A stretch of 35,238 bases of DNA from JALYLC01 sp035696365. Lineage in GTDB: Bacteria; Actinomycetota; Thermoleophilia; Gaiellales; JALYLC01. Shown piece after piece: positions 31,139-35,238 of the stretch. Below the pieces are notes generated by a model that was not told the origin of the DNA, did no database searches, and saw only the letters and a list, made by a program, of their open reading frames with translations. Within the stretch, counting starts at the first letter, position 1. Every line of letters starts with the position of its first letter. Position numbers and translations under genes: made by a program. The stretch lies in assembly GCA_035696365.1 (NCBI GenBank), contig DASRQS010000138.1:1-35238 (forward strand). The letters run 5' to 3'.

Positions 31139-33085
31139 ATGCCCAAAGGCCGTCTCACGACCCCGCTCGTCCGCTCCGGCGGAACCCTCCGGCCCGCCTC
31201 TTGGGATGAGGCCCTCGACGTCGTCGCCGAGGGCTTCAACCGCGTGCGGCAGACCGACACGACCGAGTCCTTCGGCATGTTCTCGTGCTCCAAGGCATCG
31301 AACGAGATGAACTTCCTGGCGCAGAAGTTCGCGCGCCAGGTGATGGGCACGAACAACATCGACTCGTGTAACCGCACCTGACACGCGCCCAGTGTCGTCG
31401 GTCTGGCGACAGCGTTCGGTGCCGGCGGCGGGACCTCGTCCTACCGCGAGATCGAGGAGACGGATGTCATCTTCCTGTGGGGATCGAATGCCCGTGAGAC
31501 ACATCCGATCTTCTTCCACCACCTGCTCAAGGGCGTGCACAACGGCGCGCGCCTGTTCACGGTCGACCCTCGCCGGACCTCCTCGGCGAAGTGGGCCGAC
31601 GGCTGGCTCGGGCTCGACGTCGGCACCGACATCGCGCTCGCGCACACCATGGCGCGGGAGATCATCCACGCCGACCTCGTGAACCATCGCTTCGTCGATC
31701 GCGCCACGGTCGGGTTCGCCGAGTTCGCGGCCCACGTCGAGCCGTTCACGCTGGCGGAGGGTGAGCGCCTCACGGGCGTCCCGGCCGACATGATCCGAGA
31801 CACCGCGCATGCGTTCGCGCGCGCCGACAGGGCGATGATCTGCTGGACGCTGGGCATCACCGAGCACCACGTGGGCGTCGACAACGTCCTGTCGCTGATC
31901 AACCTCAGCCTGCTGTGCGGCCACGTCGGCCGCTGGGGCTCGGGCCTCAACCCCCTGCGCGGCCAGAACAACGTGCAGGGCGGGGGCGACATGGGCGCCA
32001 TCCCGAACAAGCTGCCGGGCTTCCAGGACATCGAGCGCGACGCCGAGGCGCTGGCGCGCTACGAGGCGGCCTGGGGCTGCACCATCGTCCCCCGCTACGG
32101 CTGGAACCTGACGCAGATGTTCGAGGGCATGAAGCGCGGGGAGCTGCGCTCGCTCTACGTGATCGGCGAGAACCCCGCGCAGTCCGAGGCCGACATCAAG
32201 CACACGCGCGAGCTGCTCTCGGGCCTCGACTTCCTGGTCGTGCAGGACATCCTGCTCACCAAGACCGCCGAGCTGGCCGACGTGGTGCTGCCATCGAGCG
32301 CCTCCTGGTGTGAGTCCGAGGGCACCGTCACCAACTCCGAGCGCCGCGTCCAGCGCGTGCGCAAGGCGCTCGACCCGCCCGGCGAGGCACGAGACGACGG
32401 CTGGATCATCAGCGCCATCGCCGATCGCATGGGCTTCGGCTGGGGCCAGCCGACGGCCGAGGAGGCCTGGAGGGAGCTGCGCTCGCTCTCGCCCATGCAC
32501 CGCGGCATGAGCTACGAGAAGCTCGATCGTCTCGGCGGGCTCCAGTGGCCGTGCCCCGACGAGGAGAGCACCGGCTCGCCCTTCCTGCATGCTCGCCTGT
32601 GGGCCGAGCCGCTCGAGGGAGAGCCCGCCCCGTTCTCGCCCGTCGAGCACAAGCCGCCCTACGAGGCGCTGGACGCCGAGTATCCGATCCGGCTGACCAC
32701 CGGGCGCCGGCTCGAGTCGTACAACACCGGAGTGCAGACGAACCGCTACCGCTCGCCGCTGCACCGCGGCGAGTCGCTCGACCTCTCGCCCGAGGACGCC
32801 GAGCGGCTGCTGGTCGAGGAGGGCGAAGTCGTACGCGTGTCGTCGCGCCGCGGCTCGGTCGAGACGCCCGTGCACGTCGATCCCGCGCTGCGGCCTGGGC
32901 TCATGTTCATGACGTTCCACTTCCCCGACCAGGTCGACACCAACCTGCTCACGATCGACGTCACCGACCCCAAGAGCGGGACCGCGGAGTTCAAGGCCTG
33001 CGCGATCCGGGTCGACAAGCTCGCCGCGCCCAAGCAGCAGGCCAGCGCGCTGGTCGCCGAGCCGGCCACGATCCCCGGAGACTGA
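31139..33085 (+). CDS. fdhA: Formate dehydrogenase catalytic subunit, selenocysteine-containing
   Basis: 648 residues when the in-frame TGA at 31379-31381 is read as selenocysteine 81. ATG 31139 has GGGAGG 10 nt upstream. The context SCNRT-Sec-HAPSVVGL is the molybdenum/tungsten-binding site of formate dehydrogenases, with the conserved His82 next to it; codons on both sides form one continuous family protein. Other marks are VIFLWGSNARETHP, LRGQNNVQGGGDMGAIPNKLPGF (about 274-290) and a C-terminal molybdopterin-dinucleotide-binding domain from RLTTGRRLESYNTG. The protein starts at GRLTTPLVR, so the usual N-terminal Fe-S domains and the CxxC Fe4S4 segment are absent; a downstream gene begins with them. 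A SECIS hairpin follows the TGA. It oxidises formate to CO2. Confidence 0.92.
31379..31381 (+). other. Selenocysteine codon TGA
   Basis: In-frame TGA at codon 81 of fdhA, exactly where formate dehydrogenases carry Sec or Cys. The frame is open for 80 codons before and 567 after. Confidence 0.92.
31394..31410 (+). promoter_or_regulatory. Bacterial SECIS element
   Basis: Hairpin GUCGUC-GGUCU-GGCGAC starting 12 nt after the TGA. Folded with U31398 bulged and C31399 paired to G31406, it gives a GGUCUG loop. This is the same layout as the E. coli fdhF SECIS (bulged U, loop AGGUCU), which SelB recognises to insert selenocysteine. Confidence 0.85.
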
Positions 33086-34947
33086 TGGACATCCACCTCC
33101 TGAACGCCGCGCCGACCGTTGCCGAGAGCGCTGCCGTCGAGCACGTGCTCGGCCCGCCCTCGGGCGGCTGGGACGGCGGCGCCCGCGATTCCGACCGGCA
33201 GGGCCACTCGCTGCGCGGCGGGGGGCACGAGGCGCGCTCGCGGAGGCATCTGCTGCTCCCGGTGCTGCTCTCGGTGCAGGAGCACGTCGGCTGGATCAGC
33301 CCGGGCGCTCTCAACCATATTGCCGAGCGGTTGACGGTGCCGCCCGCCGACGTGTACGGCGTTGCGACGTTCTACGCGCTGCTGAGCGTCGAGCCGCGGC
33401 CGCCGCGCGTCGTGCACGTGTGCGAGGACCTGGCCTGCCGTTGCAACGGCTCGCAGGAGCTGATCGCCCAGCTCGAGGAGCACGTCGGGGCCGAGGGCGA
33501 GCTCAACGCCGACGGCTCCGCCACCTGGCTGCGCAGCCCGTGCCTCGGGCAGTGCGACCGCGCGCCGGCGGCGATGCTGACCGTCGCCGGCGAGCATCCG
33601 CAGGAGCACGTGCTCGCCCCGGTAACCGCGTCGGACGTCCTGACGGCGATCGACGGTGGCCAGCTCTCAGGAGTCGACCCGGTCACTCCGCTGCCGCAGA
33701 GCGGCGACGACTCGCTCCGCCTGCTCTCCCGCGTCGGACGTGTCGATCCGACGAGCCTCGACGACTACCGGGCCGCGGGCGGCTACGCCGCGCTGCGGCG
33801 CGCGATCGAGCTGGGCGGGGAAGGCGTGATCCGCGAGCTCAAGGATTCGCACCTGATGGGTCGCGGCGGAGCGGCCTTCCCGACGGGCGTCAAGTGGGAG
33901 GCCGTGGCGCATCAGTCCGCCCGGCCGCACTACCTGATCTGCAACGCCGACGAGTCCGAGCCCGGGACGTTCAAGGACCGTGTCGTGATCGAGGGCGATC
34001 CCTACTCGCTGATCGAGGCGATGACGATCGCCTCCTTCGCGACGGGCTGCGAGCACGGCTACGTCTACCTGCGCGGCGAGTACCCGCAGGCGCACGCCAT
34101 CCTGGGCGCGGCGCTCGCCGAGGCGCGCCGGCGCGGGTTCCTGGGCGACGACGTGCTCGGAGAGGGCTTCGCCTTCGACATCGAGATCCGCAAAGGGGGC
34201 GGCGCCTACATCTGCGGCGAGGAGACGGCGATCTTCAACTCGATCGAGGGTTTCCGCGGTGAGCCGCGTTCGAAGCCGCCCTTCCCGGTCGTTGCGGGGC
34301 TGTTCGGCAAGCCGACCGTTGTCAACAACGTCGAGACGCTCGTCAACGTCCTGGACGTCGTGCTCGCGGGCGGGCCGGGCTACGCCGAGACGGGCACCGA
34401 AGGGTCGAGCGGCACCAAGCTGTTCTGCCTCTCGGGCAACGTGACGCTCCCCGGTGTGTACGAGGTGCCCTTCGGCGCGACGCTGGCGGAGCTGCTCGAG
34501 CTGGCGGGCGGGGTCGCGGAGGGGCGCGAGCTGCAGGCGGTGCTGATGGGAGGGGCCGCCGGCGGCTTCCTGCGCCCCGACGAGCTCGACCTGCCGCTGA
34601 CGTTCGGGGGCGCGCGCGAGGCCAAGACGACGCTCGGCTCCGGCGTGGTGCTCGTGCTCGACGACCGCGTCGACCTGCCGCGCTTCCTGCAGCGCATCGC
34701 AGCGTTCTTCCGCAACGAGTCGTGCGGGCAGTGCGTGCCCTGCAGGGTCGGCACCGTGCGACAGCAGGAAGCCCTCGCGCGCCTCGTCTCGGGCCGCACG
34801 CGCGGCGGGGCGGGCGCCGAGCTCGCGCTCGTCGCGGAGATCGGCCAATGCATGCGCGACGCCTCGATTTGCGGGCTCGGCCAGACCGCGTCGAGTGCCA
34901 TCGAATCGGCGATCGGGCGCCTCGGCGCCTTCGGGGGTGCGACGTGA
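33085..34947 (+). CDS. Fused NuoE-NuoF-like diaphorase subunit of formate dehydrogenase
   Basis: 620 aa; ATG 33085 overlaps the fdhA stop (TGATG). Residues 60-165 are a NuoE/HoxE-like thioredoxin-fold domain with [2Fe-2S] ligands Cys113, Cys118 (CEDLAC), Cys153 and Cys157 (PCLGQC). Residues 225-620 are NuoF/FdsB-like: FMN site GRGGAAFPTGVKWE (259-272), NAD-binding KGGGAYICGEETAIFNSIEG (370-389), an SLBB domain (about 450-530) and the [4Fe-4S] ligands Cys547, Cys550, Cys553 and Cys596. It passes electrons from formate to NAD+. In fds-type enzymes these two parts are separate proteins (FdsG, FdsB); here they are one. The first 55 residues are Gly/Arg-rich and not conserved. Confidence 0.9.
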   Translation: MDIHLLNAAPTVAESAAVEHVLGPPSGGWDGGARDSDRQGHSLRGGGHEARSRRHLLLPVLLSVQEHVGWISPGALNHIAERLTVPPADVYGVATFYALLSVEPRPPRVVHVCEDLACRCNGSQELIAQLEEHVGAEGELNADGSATWLRSPCLGQCDRAPAAMLTVAGEHPQEHVLAPVTASDVLTAIDGGQLSGVDPVTPLPQSGDDSLRLLSRVGRVDPTSLDDYRAAGGYAALRRAIELGGEGVIRELKDSHLMGRGGAAFPTGVKWEAVAHQSARPHYLICNADESEPGTFKDRVVIEGDPYSLIEAMTIASFATGCEHGYVYLRGEYPQAHAILGAALAEARRRGFLGDDVLGEGFAFDIEIRKGGGAYICGEETAIFNSIEGFRGEPRSKPPFPVVAGLFGKPTVVNNVETLVNVLDVVLAGGPGYAETGTEGSSGTKLFCLSGNVTLPGVYEVPFGATLAELLELAGGVAEGRELQAVLMGGAAGGFLRPDELDLPLTFGGAREAKTTLGSGVVLVLDDRVDLPRFLQRIAAFFRNESCGQCVPCRVGTVRQQEALARLVSGRTRGGAGAELALVAEIGQCMRDASICGLGQTASSAIESAIGRLGAFGGAT

Positions 34948-35238
34948 GCAGCCAGCCGCTGTCCCTGCCCAAGCGCATGATCGAGCTGGAGATCGACGGG
35001 CAACCGGTGCGCGTGTTCGAGGGGCAGACGATCCTCGACGCGCTGCGCAAGCTCGGCATCGAGACGCCCACGCTCTGCTACGGCGACACGCTCCAGCCGG
35101 CCAACGCCTGCCGGGTCTGCGTCGTCGAGCTGGAGGGCGGGCGCGTGCTCGCGCCGTCGTGCTCGCGCAAGGCCGAGGCAGGTATGAAGGTGCGCACCGA
35201 CTCGGAGCGCGTGCGGCACTCGCGCCGGCTGGTACTCG
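34944..35238 (+). CDS. Iron-sulfur subunit of formate dehydrogenase, N-terminal [2Fe-2S] part (cut by window end)
   Basis: 98 residues visible, starting at GTG 34944, which overlaps the preceding stop (GTGA). It is a plant-type ferredoxin domain: IELEIDGQPVRVFEGQTILDAL, then [2Fe-2S] ligands Cys45, Cys56, Cys59 and Cys73 (C-x10-C-x2-C-x13-C). The final SERVRHSRRLVL leads to where a His-Cys [4Fe-4S] motif would follow. This is the domain that normally begins FdsA/NuoG-like large subunits. Since fdhA lacks it, this gene probably supplies the missing electron-transfer domains as a separate chain. Its length is unknown because the window stops here. Confidence 0.87.
   Translation, partial: MSSQPLSLPKRMIELEIDGQPVRVFEGQTILDALRKLGIETPTLCYGDTLQPANACRVCVVELEGGRVLAPSCSRKAEAGMKVRTDSERVRHSRRLVL

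Noticed and set aside
31379..31381. TGA as a true stop splitting fdhA into two genes
   Set aside because: The position equals the active-site Sec, the frame continues as the same protein, and a SECIS hairpin follows.
31100..32920. 606-codon antisense open frame opposite fdhA
   Set aside because: Arg/Gly/Val-rich shadow of a high-GC gene with no recognisable domain; the plus-strand protein is certain.
1..35238. tRNA genes, CRISPR arrays, complete insertion sequences
   Set aside because: None seen: no regularly spaced repeats, no transposase motifs and no cloverleaf sequences recognised by eye.

Overview
The window is GC-rich, gene-dense chromosomal DNA with many GTG starts and 4-nt ATGA/GTGA overlaps between genes. 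Its content (an ECF42-type sigma factor with a DGPF partner, a STAS antagonist, an ACC deaminase, a C40 peptidase) suggests an Actinomycetota genome, perhaps Thermoleophilia. That placement is inferred from gene style; no rRNA is present. I saw no tRNA, CRISPR array or complete insertion sequence.

Layout. 1-2.0 kb: the end of a damaged C40 (NlpC/P60) peptidase gene, a flippase-like membrane protein, and the relic of a long arylsulfatase that has lost its middle. 2.3-4.0 kb: two tiny coupled ORFs, a small orphan protein and a secreted protein of unknown function. 4.1-7.4 kb: a tightly coupled sulfatase - HAD phosphatase - formylglycine-generating enzyme operon. 7.4-8.7 kb: a gene fragment, a small exported protein and a cupin. 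9.1-12.7 kb: an arsenic operon, arsR-arsM-GAPDH-arsJ. 12.9-18.0 kb: DNA ligase, GNAT, a polytopic membrane protein, a DUF6544-like protein and an ankyrin-repeat protein. 18.1-19.7 kb: a DGPF protein with an ECF42-type sigma factor. 19.7-23.4 kb, minus strand: an iron(III) ABC transporter behind an iron-box-like site. 23.6-27.7 kb: STAS protein, ACC deaminase and an exported subtilase with a Glu where the His normally sits. 28.0-31.0 kb: aldo/keto reductase, nitronate monooxygenase and a LysR regulator. 31.1 kb to the end: an NAD-linked formate dehydrogenase operon cut by the window edge.

Main points. The formate dehydrogenase catalytic subunit is a selenoprotein: an in-frame TGA occupies the active-site position and is followed by a SECIS hairpin with the same architecture as that of E. 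coli fdhF. This subunit lacks its usual N-terminal iron-sulfur domains, while a separate gene two positions downstream begins with the [2Fe-2S] domain normally found there, so the large subunit appears split and reordered. The arsenic operon joins methylation (ArsM) with the 1-arseno-3-phosphoglycerate route (GAPDH plus ArsJ) without an arsenate reductase or arsenite pump in view. The sulfatase operon carries its own activating enzyme. Several genes start 7-8 nt after a TAGnnT element, which suggests leaderless transcription.
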